From Ixodes scapularis (taxonomy: Eukaryota > Arthropoda > Arachnida > Ixodida > Ixodidae), in assembly GCF_016920785.2 (NCBI RefSeq), contig NW_024609857.1, positions 68,756,252 through 68,820,251 of the forward strand: a stretch of 64,000 nucleotides of DNA. Reading direction: 5' to 3'. Below are positions 47,080-58,889 of the stretch, one piece after another. Both the position numbers and the translations under genes were made by a program. Under the pieces are notes generated by a model, which saw nothing but the letters and a program-made list of their open reading frames with translations, was not told the origin of the DNA and searched no databases. Each line of letters opens with the position of its first letter. Position 1 is the stretch's first letter.

Positions 47080-47595
47080 ATGGAACTCCGAGGTGCTATC
47101 GTCGGGGATAGCCAGTTGAAGTTTATGGAACGCCATCGACTGCGGCTTGTCCCAAGTGTGCAAGTGTGCACATTCAGCTTCCCGGGTGCATCGACGTGTA
47201 CGCTGCCCGGGTACGATGAACGCTTGCACCTGTACGCCGGGGACTTTGCATGGCTTTGCAAATCTTGTCCTGTAGCTGCTGTTGCTGAGCGGCAGATGGC
47301 GCGGCAAGCACCAAAACACAGCGAATCCAGTGTGTTGCCGCTGCGGTTGCAATCAAGAACCGACGAATCGGGGCCTTTGCCACCTTTGCCAATGTATGTT
47401 CGGCGTGGGGTATGCACTTCTGTTTTCAGCTTTGAGGTACCGGTTGTCGTGATTCTTTGTGGTGGTGCGAAGCCTGAACTAACGTTTGTTTCGGTGGACA
47501 TTGGTGGTGTGGCGCCGTCGGACCCAAGGCTGCGACTTGAAGATGGCGTGTGCCCGCGGAAAATACCACGCCAAAACACTCCAAGAGAAGAGTGA
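47080..47595 (+). CDS. Hypothetical protein with SGNH-hydrolase-like start
   Basis: An open frame of 171 residues starting MELRGAIVGDSQLKFMERH. GDSQ followed by a helix and VCTFSFPGAS resembles block I of SGNH esterase-like proteins. The rest is not recognised, and blocks with the catalytic Asp and His are not seen. It overlaps the start of the Tigger relic in another frame, so it may be a truncated fragment. Confidence 0.3.
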   Translation: MELRGAIVGDSQLKFMERHRLRLVPSVQVCTFSFPGASTCTLPGYDERLHLYAGDFAWLCKSCPVAAVAERQMARQAPKHSESSVLPLRLQSRTDESGPLPPLPMYVRRGVCTSVFSFEVPVVVILCGGAKPELTFVSVDIGGVAPSDPRLRLEDGVCPRKIPRQNTPREE

Positions 47596-48480
47596 CATTC
47601 TGCGGGAAGTGGACGCCGGACTCTTGTCTAAGCAAGAAATTGCGAAAAAGCATGCAATACCGAAAAGCATGCAATACCGAAAACCATGCTATCTACTTAC
47701 ATAAAGAATAAGAGGGCTATTGAAGACGCCTTGGTGGCAGAAGTTTCCAACGAAAGGAAGAGGATGCGGCCCGCAAAGTATCCTGACCTCGAAGAAGCGC
47801 TTTTGCTATGGATTAAGGACATGCGTGCTGCTTCAGATGGGTAGCTTCACCGTCTCCGCGAGCGCTACGATCTTGTTTTCCGTGCTGTGTCGGGAGAAGC
47901 AAAGGCCCTAAACGTTGAAACGTGTGAAGCTTGGCGCTCCGAGGTGCTGCAAGGCCACATGGAGAAGTATTCTCCGCAGGACATATTTAATGCGGACGAA
48001 ACTGCTTTATTTTTCAAATTGCTACCCGCCAAAACAATCGCATATAAAGGCGACAAGTGCACTGGAGGGAAAAGAAGCAAAGAGAGGATAACTGTACTGG
48101 TTGCAGCGAACATGACAGGGACTGAAAAGCTGCCGCTTTTGGTCATCGGCAAATCAAAAAGTCCTCGTTGCTTCAAGAACATCCAGTCACTCCCAGTGGA
48201 CTACGCGGCCAACAAAAAGGCATGGATGACGGGTGCACTGTTCGGGCAGTGGCTAGCGAAGATGGAGCGTTGTGGCCGGAAAGTCCTGCTTCTTGCTGAC
48301 AACTGTTCGGCTCATAAGGTCTAAGTTGAGACGAAGGCCATTGAGCTAGCCTTCCTTCCACCTAACACAACAGCAGTGCTGCAGCCCATAAACCAGGGTA
48401 TCATCAAAAATTTAAAATAATTTTACCGGTGCCATTTGTTGGAGCGAATTATTTTGTGTGAGAACTTATCAGTTGACTAA

Positions 48481-48590
48481 ACTTGAGGAAGAAAACGAGA
48501 AGGGACGGACAAACACAAACTTTGTTTGGAAGTCGTCGTTTGGAAGTTTGTGGTTGTCCGTCCCTTCTCGTTTTCTTCCTCAAGTTTAAT
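48481..48590. repeat. Inverted repeat at the broken 5' end of the Gypsy LTR
   Basis: CTTGAGGAAGAAAACGAGAAG and its inverse flank a short centre. The hairpin replaces about 80 bases of the 5' LTR. Confidence 0.55.
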
Positions 48591-48939
48591 TACGGCAAGC
48601 ACTATTGGGAATCAGATATCTCTCCCCGGCCTGCCTCCCTTTGAGAAACAAAGAGAGCCGCCAGGACGGAGAGACGCGTTGCGAGGAGGACCGGAAAGGA
48701 GGACATCGTCGGGGAAAAGAAAGAAGAAAGGGACCCCGATGAGTCGAACCCAGATGCTGTCCGTCCGGCAGAAGTGTGGGGACCACGATCGGTCCTCCCG
48801 TTCAAGTTGCAAATAAAATATAGTTAGAGTTTACAAGCACATTCTCCTCGTCCTTTCTCTCCGCTTTGGGACGACCCGAACTCTACAGTGGTGACCCGGT
48901 TTTGCAAAACAACCTTACGCAACACCCTCAAGCCCCGTC

Positions 48940-49548
48940 ATGCCGGACACTGACCCCACGCCATCCGAGAGCATCTCGGCAGTCGCCCTCAAGCTGCCTG
49001 CCTTCTGGCCCGCGGACCCGCAGCTGTGGTTCGGCCAGGTTGAGTCGCAATTTGCGACTCGTCGGATCACAGCGGACATGACAAAATTCCACCGCGTCGT
49101 ATCCAGCCTCTCCCCAGCCATCGCCACAGAGGTGAGAGACCTGCTGATCACACCGCCAGCAGAAGACGCCTACAACACACTAAAAGCACAGCTCATTCCC
49201 CGGACCAGCGCCTCGGAAGAAAAGCGTCTCCAGCAGTTGCTCACTGCCGAGGAACTGGGCGACCGGACGCCTACGCAGCTGCTGTGTCGAATGAAGCAGC
49301 TCTTCGTGGACAAATCGTCTACCATCGACGCATCGCTCCTCCGCGAGCTATTCCTGCAGCGGCTGCCAAGCAACGTGCGGATGGTGCTCGCATCGGCAGG
49401 TGACATCGGCCTTGCCAAGATTGCTAAGCTCGCGGACAAAATCATGAAGTCGCGGCGCCATCACCCAACATCTCAGCAGTCCATGCCCGCGGCATCCCGG
49501 ACGAGGTACGTGAACTTCGAGCTGAAGTCTCTCGCCTCGCTGACATGA
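48940..49548 (+). CDS. Gypsy Gag
   Basis: 202 residues starting MPDTDPTPSES, with a capsid-like region (FWPADPQLWFGQVESQF; LLTAEELGDRTPTQLL; RELFLQRLPSNVRMVL) typical of arthropod Gypsy Gag. It ends before any zinc knuckle, and the pol frame opens 50 bases later in another frame. Confidence 0.75.
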   Translation: MPDTDPTPSESISAVALKLPAFWPADPQLWFGQVESQFATRRITADMTKFHRVVSSLSPAIATEVRDLLITPPAEDAYNTLKAQLIPRTSASEEKRLQQLLTAEELGDRTPTQLLCRMKQLFVDKSSTIDASLLRELFLQRLPSNVRMVLASAGDIGLAKIAKLADKIMKSRRHHPTSQQSMPAASRTRYVNFELKSLASLT

Positions 49549-49597
49549 TGGTGCAAATGCAAGCTCTCTGCGGCCGCAGCACGTCACGCGGACGCCC

Positions 49598-52500
49598 TTG
49601 ACGACAATCTTGCTCACCGTCCCGCGTGGACTCCGGCGACTGTTGGTACCATCAACGGTTTGGTGCTTCAGCTCGCAAGTGCGAGCCTCGATGCTCGAAG
49701 TCGGAAAACGCCAGGGCAGAGCACTAACGGTGGCAAGTGCTCCCGCCGCTCAGGACAGCCGCCGATCATTGTTTTTTGTGGCGGACCGCACCACTGGTGT
49801 ACGTTTCCTCATGGACACCGGAGCAGAAGTTAGTGTAGTCCCTGCAAGCGCACAAGATCGCCAGCACCCCAGTACGTCGCAGCTCCGGGCCGTCAACAAC
49901 ACGGCCATCCCGACGTACGGTGAGCAGTCACTGACTCTCGACCTCGGACTACGGCGGACTTTCCGTTGGGCGTTTGTATGTGCGGCTATCCCGCACGCCA
50001 TTATTGGAGCTGATTTCCTGACGCGCTTCAAGCTACTGGTGGACCTCAAGGGGAGACGTCTTCGAGACGAAGCGACAAGTCTTACCATACAAGGCATCCC
50101 GTCGTCCCTACAATCGATCAGCCCCACGTTCACGGTACCGGCTGAGGAGTCGCCGTACGCCAAGCTGCTCGTCGAGTTCCAGGAGCTGACGCGTGTTGGA
50201 CCCGACGAGCTCCATCAAACACACCGTGACGCACCCCATCAAGACGTCAGGCGCTCCGGTTCACGCGCGTCCACACTGACTGCCACCGGACAAGCTACGA
50301 GCCGCCAAGCAACAGTTCGAGCACATGCTGGAGCTGGGAATCGTCCGCCAGTCGGAGAGCTCCTGGTCCTCGCCCCTCCACATGGTCCCCAAGTCCACAC
50401 CCGGGGACTGGCGCCTGTGTGGAGACTACAGAGCCCTCAACCGGATCACATCCGAAGACCGGTACCTGATTCCGCATATTCATGATTTCACAGCATCGCT
50501 CGACGGCAGTACCATCTTCTCCAAGATAGACCTGGTACGTGCATACCACCGAATACCGGTCAAGCCCTCGGACATTTCGAAGACGGCAGTAACAACGCCC
50601 TTCGGTCTCTTCGAGTTCGTGCATATGCCGTTCGGACTAAAAAACGCCGCACAGACGTTCCAGCGCTTCATAGATCAGGTGTTGCAAGGCCTCCCATACT
50701 GTTACGCCTACATTGACGACATCCTTGTGGCAAGCCAATCTGCCGACGAACACCTCGGACACCTCCGAACCCTCTTTACTCGCCTCGCCGAGTACGGAAT
50801 TGTCGTCAATGTGGGCAAGTGCGTGTTTGGCAGGCCGGAACTCGACTTCCTGGGACACACGGTGAAGTCTTTCGGAATCCGCCCACTCAACAGCAAGGTG
50901 CAGGCCATTCAAAAGTTCCCAAAACCGACAACAAAGAAACAACTCCGAGAGTTCCTTGGCATGATAAACTTTTATCGCCGGTTTCTCCCGGGCTGTGCCG
51001 AGAAGCTGCAGCCGCTGCACCAGATGCTCTCGGGCGTGAGTAGCTCCACTGCAGAGGTAACTTGGGACGAGTGCACTACATCGGCATTCGACCGCGCCCG
51101 ACAGCTCCTCGCTACCAGCACCATGCTTACGCACCCCAAGGAAGCCACCCCACTTTCCGTGGTCACCGACACTTCGGACAACACCGTCGGTGCAGTGCTT
51201 CAGCAGAAAGTCAATGGACGGTGGCAACCGTTCTCCTTTTTCTCCCGGAAGTTAACACCCACTGAACGGCGGTACAGCACCTTCGGTCGCAAACTACTCG
51301 GTGTTTACCTGTCTACGACACTTCAGGCACTTCATAGAAGGTCGCACATTCTTTGTGCTGACCGATCACAAGCCCCTCGTCCACGCTTTCCAGTCTCTGA
51401 GATCAGATGGCGGCAGTCACTCCCAGAGAGAGCTGCGGCAGATGTCCTCCGTCTCGGAATTCACGTCCGACATCCGTCATATCCACGGCGCAGACAACGT
51501 CGTTGCAGATGCTCTTTCGCGAATAGGTGCCTGCACCGTCGACTCACTAGCCGCCATCGACTTCGAGAGATTGGCAGAGGTACAACGCGAGGATGCACAA
51601 CTGCGCGACCTCCAAACAATACCCGGCAAGCTCGTTTTCCGCGCGGTTCCTCTTCGTAAGTGTCCTGTCAACCTCATCTGCGACACATCGACGGGATACC
51701 CGCGCCCATACGTGCCCCAACAGTTTCGTCGCCAGATCTTCAACTCGCTTCATGGACATTCTCATCCTGGTATCAAGGCCGCACAACACCTTCTAACATC
51801 CCGGTTTCTGTGGCCCAGTATTAACAAGGACGTACGCCAGTGGGCCCGCACCTGTTTGCAGTGTCAAAGCTCCGCAATTCAGCGCCACACTGTAACACCA
51901 CTGGGAAAGTTCGACCAACCTGACGTGCGGTTCAACAACATCCACATAGATATTGTGGGACCGCTGCCACCATCCCAGGGACAGGCGTACCTGCTGACGT
52001 GCATCGATCGTTTCAGCCGCTGGCCGGAAGCGATCCCGCTGCCCGACATCACCGCTGACACAGTGGCACGCGCTTTCGTCGCGCAGTGGATTTCGAGATT
52101 CGGCACGCCCTCGACAGTCACCACAGACCGAGGCAGGCAGTTTGAGTCCAATCTCTTCTCCAGCCTCATGAAGCTGCTGGGGTCGAGAAGGATTCGAACG
52201 GCTACCTACCATCCCACCAGCAACAACATGGTGGAGCGCTTCCACCGTCAGCTCAAAGCCGCCCTCAAGACCCATCAGCGCCAAGACTGGATGGAGGTGC
52301 TGCCACTCGTTCTGCTCGGACTGCGCACAGCACTAAAAACTGACATCGGCTGCAGCGTCGCGGAGCTGGTCTATGGAACAACCCTTCGACTCCCGGGCGA
52401 ATTCTTCGAGGCCGTGCCGGCCGCTAATTGTCCCGACCACACAAGCTACGCCAACCAACTCCAAGAGGCCATGACGCAACTCCGCGCCACATCACCGCGT

Positions 52501-52947
52501 CAAAACCACGGCCCGTCTTCCTTCGTAAGCAGTGAATTGGCGACCTGCAAGCATGTTTTTCTACGAAATGACACCGTGCAGAAGCCCCTCCAAGCGCCAT
52601 ACGACGGGCCGTACAAGGTGCTGCGGCAAGGATCAAAGAATATGACACTTGCAATCCGCGGACGCCAGGAAGTTGTTGCGTTGGACCGCGTGAAACCGGG
52701 CTATCTTGATAGCGCCCCATCTGCCACGCCGGCTCCTGTTACACCCCCGCCGGAAAGAACATCGCCCTCATCAGACACTCTCCCTCCTGCCGACAGCTCG
52801 TGCGCTGGCGCTCCGCAGGCAAGGCCAGACAGCCGAACACGTTCCGGCCGCCGCGTCCGCTGGCCAGCACGACTTGGCATCACAGACCATTCGACACCGA
52901 AAGCTCCCCTCCTCCGTTCACCCTACAAGACGCCCCACGGGCCCTAA
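49598..52947 (+). pseudogene. Gypsy Pol (protease, RT, RNase H, integrase) with frame shifts
   Basis: 49598-50200: protease with FLMDTGAEVSVVP. 50325-51290: reverse transcriptase with FSKIDLVRAYHRI, PFGLKNAAQTFQRF and YIDDILVAS, then the RNase H start VVTDTSDNTVGAVLQ. 51301-52947: the RNase H end (FFVLTDHKPLVHAF, VVADALSRI), the integrase HHCC region (CLQCQ), a DDE core (CIDRFSRWPEA; TTDRGRQFE; NNMVERFHRQL) and a basic tail. The three parts are in three frames, shifting near 50300 and 51300, so Pol is not translatable as one chain. Confidence 0.8.
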
Positions 52948-53869
52948 CGGCACTCAAACGCTCGCCCGCTCACTGGGGGGGGGGGGGGGGGAGTACTGTG
53001 GCGACATCGGTGTAGTCGTAGCCACCTGCCAAGGCGGTTTCTCAGACGAGAAGAAGTTGACACGAGACGGAAGCGGCAAGCACTATTGGGAATCGGATAT
53101 CTCTCCCCGGCCTGCCTCCCTTTGAGAAACAAGGAGAGCCGCCAGGACGGAGAGACGTGTTGCAAGAAGGACCGGAAAGGACATCGTCGGGGAAAAGAAA
53201 GAAGAAAGGGACCCCGACGAGTCGAACCCAGATGCTGTCCATCCGGCACAGGTGTGGGGACCACGATCGGTCCTCCCGTTCAAGTTGAAAATAAAATATA
53301 GTTAGAGTTTACACGCACATTTTCCTCGTCCTTTCTCTCCGCTTTGGGACGACCCGAACTCTACAATCCATACCAACCCGCTCGTTCTGTCCTTATATCA
53401 GTTGACGCTCCTAAGTGCGCTACACATGCTTGTGCATGCTTGCGAGCAGGTAACTGCGGTTACGATAGCAAATTGCTATCGCCACTGCGACTTTGGCGCA
53501 CAAGCGCAAGCTCTGCAAGGAGGAGACCAGCCACCTGCGCTCGAAGATGGCGTCGTCGCGGATGTTTTGGACGACATCTCATTTGCGGACTATGTCGATG
53601 TGGACGCGAATGCAGTGGTGTGTGGTGCGCTGACGGATGAGGACATCATTTCTCAGGTCAGAAGCGCTGAACCTGTCGCTGCCAGTGACGAGGAGGAGGA
53701 GGAAGACGAAGCACCAGTGCAGCCCTCCGCTGCGGAGATCATGGCTGGATTGAATGCCGCCCGTCTCTTCTTCAGTTTTGAAGAAGGAGCAGAGGAGGCC
53801 TTCCGTTACATTCACTCGTTAGAGCAAAAGTGCTTGCTGTCGCCTTCAAAGAAAAAAGGCAGACTATGA

Positions 53870-54066
53870 TCACAGACTTTTTGAAGCATTAAATTGCTGA
53901 CATGCCCTACTGCTTCCAAACCGCAGTGAGTGTACTGTGGTTCTTCACTTTCGTTAGTTCGAACTTTCGTTAGTTCGAACTGAAGCAGCTTCCCCATGTG
54001 GTTCGAACTAACGAGCTTTCATTGTATTCAGCTCATAAAATTTCAAGTGAAAATATGCAATAGCTT
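53870..54066. other. 3' end of the Tigger relic
   Basis: Contains GTTCGAACTAACG-type repeats near 53960-54020 that resemble the subterminal repeats of Tigger-like elements. No gene. Confidence 0.35.
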
Positions 54067-54069
54067 TTG

Positions 54070-55695
54070 AGACACAAAGCTGTAACCAAGATGACCCATT
54101 TACCCTACCATCCCCCCTTAAATACTTTTAGTGAGTATCTTGTACAAGCCTGGAGGAGATCAAACCCTCGCTGCACTTCAATGACAACCTCAGCATGCCA
54201 CCAGCCGACAGCTCACCGAAGGATAGACTGTTCAAGATTCGCCCGCCTCTCGAGATGCTGCTCCCGAAATTCGAGTAGATTCCTCAGGAACAATGTCTCT
54301 GTGTGGACGAACAGATAGTACCATTCAAAGGGCACTCCAGCATCAAGCAATACCTCCCCAAGAAGCCTCACAAGTGGGGTTACAAGATATTCATACTTTG
54401 TCACTCCAGCGGTGTTGTACACTCTTTTGACGTGTACACAGGCCACACAGATCAAGTGCCGGGGTTTCCTGACATTGGGGCCAGTGGTAACGTCGTCATA
54501 AAGCTCGCTCAGTGCGTGCAGCCTCAACTGGGCCACCTTCTATACTTTGACAATTGGTTCATATCTCTGAAGCTTTTCATAAGTTTGGCACAAAGAGGCA
54601 TATAGGCCCTTGGTACTGTGCGTGCGAATCGACTGCAGGGTTTTATTATGGCCTCGGACACAGAACTCCGCAAAAGAGGATGAGGCAGTGAAGAAAAGAA
54701 CCAGGCACTGGTGGATAACCAGACGGTGATCATTGTCAAGTGGTACAACAACCGATCGGTGACCACCGCGAGTACCTTTGCCGGTGCACAACCCGTCTTT
54801 ACAATCATGAGGTGGGATAGGCGTGAAAAGAAGTCTGTTCAGGTTGAGTGTCCTAGAACAGTTGTGACGTACAACGAGTACATGGGAGGCGTTCATCTCC
54901 TTGATGCACTGATATCATACTATCGGATCCAGTTGAGGTCAAAAAAGTTTTACCTCAAGCTTTTTTTTTCACTTTTTGGACATGGCGATTGTTGTGAGCT
55001 GGCTCCTCTACCAACGAGACTGTCAGTCACTGGGCATACCAAAGAATAAGCAGAGAGACCTACTGAAATTCCGGCTTGGAATTGCAGAAGCGCTCTGCAA
55101 GTAAGGAAATGACCTCTCCTCAAAGTAACGGAGACAACCCTCCGGCTCTCTTCAAGCTCAACTCGAAGTGAACAAGCGACGAGGAACCACGAGCCTCATT
55201 CCCGACGAGGACGTTTGCGCGGACAGCACAGGACGTTGGCCGGTTGTCAAAGACACAAGGCAGCGGTGCAGGAAACCTGGTTGCAAGGGGCATACCAACA
55301 TAATGTACAGCAAATGCAACGCACATCTTCGCCTCAACAAGAACACCAACTGCTTCTTTAATTTCCATCAGCCATAAAGTAGAAACCAGATGTTTTCTGC
55401 ACTGTGCTTGTTTGTTGTGGGAAGACAATGAACAAAATTGTGTTTCACTCCTTTGGAGACCTTTTTACTACACATATAAAATTGAACAAAAAAAAATTAA
55501 TTTTATTTACATGGCGTCAGTAAATTTTTTGACTTCATGGCCTGTTGTTGCGAATTTGCGACATACCTCTTTTAGCCAAATAGGGTACCCGTCACAACTC
55601 ACAATGCTTCTATCTTTTTGAGAGCACCTTAAGCACCACATTTCCGCAAAAATATATTTTGTAATAAACTGAAAAATAAATTTGGCTCTAGAGGG
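54070..55695 (+). pseudogene. piggyBac-type transposase relic
   Basis: Degraded DDE_Tnp_1_7 frame. DRLFKIRPPLEMLLPKF lies near 54220, then the first catalytic Asp in VDEQIVPFKG and the second in LYFDNWFISL. NEYMGGVHLLDALISYY is near 54880. A C-terminal cysteine-rich domain (55168-55377, CRKPGCKGHTNIMYSKC) follows. Several stops break it. The right end is GGCTCTAGAGGG followed by TTAA (55696-55699), the expected piggyBac terminus and target. Confidence 0.75.
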
Positions 55696-55699
55696 TTAA

Positions 55700-56250
55700 G
55701 GGTTGGGACGGGACACGCCGTGGAGCAGTACCTGTGAGTTGCTCTTGATGGAAATGCCCGAAAATGGTACACCATGACACTCCGAGGGACCAACGCACCA
55801 ACTACCTGAAAAACGTGGAAGGCAGCGCTCATGGAGACCTCTGGGAATCGCAGCATGCGGGAGTGGGCTCATCTGCAGCTCAGCCAGCGGTTTCAGCTGC
55901 CATCGGAGCTACCGGAACAGTATTTCTATGATGTACTTCAGGTCTGCGCTCGAGTGAAGGAGGCCATGACAGAGGAGGAAAATCTCCAATAGCTGACTTG
56001 CGGCCTGAGGCCAGAACTGCTGGAATGAGTTGTCCTGGAACGAGTCGTCCTGGAACGAGTCGTCCTGGAACGAGTCGTCCTGGAACGAGTCGTCCTGGAA
56101 CGAGTCGACACACTCCAGCATCTAACCCAAGCAAGCAAAATGGCCAAACAGAATATGTGGATTATGCCGTCACATCCGCTGCTGGGATTCAACACTCAGC
56201 CATCACAACATGGGAGCCAGGAAGCATGAGCCAGCCTACTCGGACCTCCA
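55700..56250 (+). pseudogene. Retroelement Gag fragment with expanded VLERV repeat
   Basis: The frame encodes VALDGNARKWYTM, then a helical stretch with FQLPSELPEQYFYDVLQ and LTCGLRPELLE, as in Retrotrans_gag capsids. After that a 15-base unit (GTCCTGGAACGAGTC) is repeated about five times, giving VLERV repeats, and then TLQHLTQASKMAKQ. Stops break it in three places. CYNCN near 56330 may be a zinc knuckle. The piggyBac relic bounds its left side. Confidence 0.55.
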
Positions 56251-57140
56251 AAGAGCAACACCACAAGGTATGACAGCACCGGGCTTCTGCCGACAGCCGT
56301 CTGCGCCACCGCCTGAGGTTACGTCGTTGCTACAACTGCAATCGGAGGTAGGCAACTTCTTCAAAACTCCGAGTGTCTATTTCCTGATATCTAGTGTGCA
56401 CATCTCAGCCCAAGGTACTGTTGCCTTCCCCGATGTGAGATTCCTACCCAGTCAACACACAACATCCTGAGGACATCCTCAAAAGGTCCTATCATCCTCG
56501 TCCACTAAAAGTAGTCCATGGAATGTCCGCAGGATAAATCCTACGGGCTATCCGGAATTCGTCATCAACGTGGCGTCCTAAGGATATCCTCAGAAGGTCC
56601 TTGCATCCCGTTCTGCTAAATTCGAGCAATGCCTTGCAGGTTCTTCGAACAAGCTTTCGGGATCAAATATGAAAAAAAAGGAACCACTGCAAAGCCAAAA
56701 TGCTGCTAAAAAGGTTAAAACAATTTAAACCGCCGACCAGCGCGCGCCAAGTTCATACCGCGATAGCAATTGCGTGATGTCGTCGCAATGCGGCTTTTGC
56801 TTTAGAGCTTGACCCACATGCCAAAACGTTCAAGACATATTTAAAACAAAACCACAAAAATGAAGTCGGACATAAAATCAACATAAAATCCCAAGTGGAT
56901 TATAGTATTTAAAGATTTTGCTGTAGAATACACTCTGCCGCCGAAGCAACGGCCGAATCCGCTCTCTGCAATGGCCGCACTACGAACCGCACGCCGCCGA
57001 CGCCGCCACGAAAGAAAAGGGAGGCGGGAAGTTATTTGCGCAAGAAAGAAGCCAGGCACCTTTTCGAGGAGATGTGCGAATTAGGTAAGTAACTTTTAAT
57101 TACTATTCAATATTCACTTGCAGCGTAGAATGAGGAAACT

Positions 57141-58889
57141 ATGTCTCGTAGTGAAGCGTCGGCACGGTCTGAGGCTAGCCAAGAGTATCTGCTCAAGCTT
57201 AATTGTGTTTATAATAGTGCAATGTCTTCTTTGTTGCATAATGGCGGCTTCCGACAGTGCTGCAGGTCGCCTCTTTCGCCGAAAGCTTGCCGGACGTGTC
57301 AGTGAGTGTTGCGCTAATTGAGACCTATTCAAACTCATCGTAACAAGCAAGCTCTAGCGATTCTAGTGAAAACCACTGTGATGCTGTCTATGAAAAACTA
57401 GTAGCATAGGAAAAGAAATAACACCTTTGTGCTTAGAAGTACCTTTATAAACCTCGGGAATCAAAAAAAAAATACTGGGTAAATTACTTGCTATGTGTTT
57501 GTTCACATGAGTGCCCTTCCTGTGCAGTGTCCAAAACACACAAAATAGTTCCTGACTGGAACAGTAGCAAATAGAATAAGTGCTCACGACCTCTAAGGGT
57601 TTTAAGACTGTTCGGTCCCGAGGTCACTTATTTGTCATTGATTTGTTTTCAGTGAAACTGTGTATTTTTGTGCAGCATTTAAGCAATCCAGTACAACCTC
57701 CAGCTCTACACCTCCTTGCTGTAATGTTGCCAGTAAAACTGTATAAAAGGAACCTGAGCCTGAAGGTATAAAACCTTTCGGATTGCCTTTGATAGCTGGT
57801 TTTAACAATTTTATACAATGCTCCTGTTGATGGTTCAGGTTTCAGGCGGCACACCTTGGAAATTCTACACATGATCTGGCTGAGGCTTGATAACCTGACT
57901 GCCCTGATGGGCACTGTGTTAGAAGCTGTGAACAAGCACAAGGAGGACGATGACGACAACTTCCCCGTTCAGGAGCCACCCGCAAGCTATGACACCTTCA
58001 TGGAATCTAAGTGCCAACTACAGGCTAGCGAAGCCATGAGAAAAAAAGCTGGTAAGTGGAATTATGGAGCATTTGGCTAGATGCCATGGAAGTGCCTGGT
58101 ATTTACAGTAAAACCTCGTTATAACAAAACGGGATATAACAAACTAATGGATATAACAAAGCAATCATAATTCCCCTTGCTTGCTAATAGTGGGAAGAAA
58201 TGGACATTGGCTATAACAAACTAATGGTTATAACGAAATAATTACGACCGCTCCTTCAACTTTGTTATAACGAGGTTTTACTGTATATAAACCTGTTTTT
58301 CTGTGACACAAGTAAATTTGTTCGTGGGACTCGGAGGGAAGACTCTAGGGGCCACTACTCGCCGACTGCTGGAAGCTCTAATGACCCAAAACATTGCGGT
58401 GAATTTCAGCTGGAAAGGGCAAAAGGGCAAGGCGAAATTCCAACAGCTGCAGTGTGTTGAGCTCATTTACCATAAGTACACAACACATTATGGCAATGCT
58501 TTTTTGAAGGAATGGTGTTTGGAGGTAGTGTTTTTTTTCCCCTAAATAACCAATAAATATCTAATATATGCTCTGAAAGTGCACAACAGTTTCACAGTGT
58601 GATCAGTTGGCTGGCTATATTAATGAAAGTATTTCTAATAATTCCTCAATCGCCTCAAGGAAGGGATGAGCATACTCATGCCATTGTTGCGATTTTGCCC
58701 TATAGCTAGCACTCTGGGTTTTGGGTGACTAGTAATAGCAAACCTTACACCTTTTCAGAAGCTGTAAAAAGAAACCCCCGTATCACAACGACACGTCACG
58801 ACATTGAAGAGGTAATCAAGACGTGGCTACGACACGCGGCGGAGAAGCTCAGGAAGCTTGAGGAATCTGGTCTTGGCAACATCCCCTAA
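57141..58889 (+). CDS. DUF4806-domain protein, gene D (5 exons)
   Basis: Exons 57141-57301, 57653-57732, 57839-58051, 58313-58471, 58759-58889 join in phase to 247 residues. Residues 1-80 are serine-rich and cysteine-containing. Residues 81-125 form a helix (RRHTLEILHMIWLRLDNL). Residues 152-240 carry the DUF4806 signature (LFVGLGGKTLGATTRRLLEAL, then FSWKGQKGKAKF, then VKRNPRITTTRHDIEEVI). The function is not known; the family is common in transposon-rich arthropod genomes. The donor after exon 4 reads C|ATAAGT where GTAAGT is expected. It is the only position that keeps the frame and the DUF4806 alignment. The gene lies inside the TIR unit 56447-62477. Confidence 0.68.
58106..58283. repeat. 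Tigger-type MITE in gene D intron 3
   Basis: 178 bases with TA flanks. The ends are CAGTAAAACCTCGTTATAAC and its exact inverse. Internal GATATAAC repeats. Typical of non-autonomous pogo/Tigger elements. Confidence 0.75.

Larger units (their letters stand above)
48593..53365 (+). mobile_element. Gypsy LTR retrotransposon, nearly full length
   Basis: The 3' LTR is 52997-53365 (TGTGGCGACATC .. CTCTACA), preceded by a G-rich polypurine tract. The 5' LTR is 48593-48887, missing its first 76 or so bases. The two are nearly identical over their overlap apart from a few substitutions and small indels, so the insertion is fairly recent. A primer-binding-type TGGTGACCC follows the 5' LTR. Gag, protease, reverse transcriptase, RNase H and integrase are all present, but in shifted frames. 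Confidence 0.85.
47543..53869 (+). pseudogene. Tigger transposase, split by a Gypsy element
   Basis: The 5' part (47543-48420) encodes the helix-turn-helix start (GKYHAKTLQEKSDILRE, with a small duplication of AIPKSMQY) and the DDE motifs FNADETALFF and LLLADNCSAHK. VLQPINQGI stands where the third acidic residue is expected, so Asn replaces Asp. Stops occur at 47702 and 48322. The C-terminal part (53396-53869) encodes TIANCYRHCDFG and an acidic tail. The interval 48480-53366 is an inserted Gypsy element and a hairpin. Confidence 0.72.

Noticed and set aside
48460..53410. ATCAGTTGAC on both sides of the Gypsy element as a target duplication
   Set aside because: On the right it is about 35 bases away from the LTR end, and the 5' LTR is truncated, so it is not a clean duplication.
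35680..58889. Genes C and D as one gene with an 18 kb intron full of transposons
   Set aside because: The phases would fit, but gene D has its own start exon (57141) that joins exon 57653 in phase 2, and it is enclosed by its own TIR pair at 56447 and 62477.
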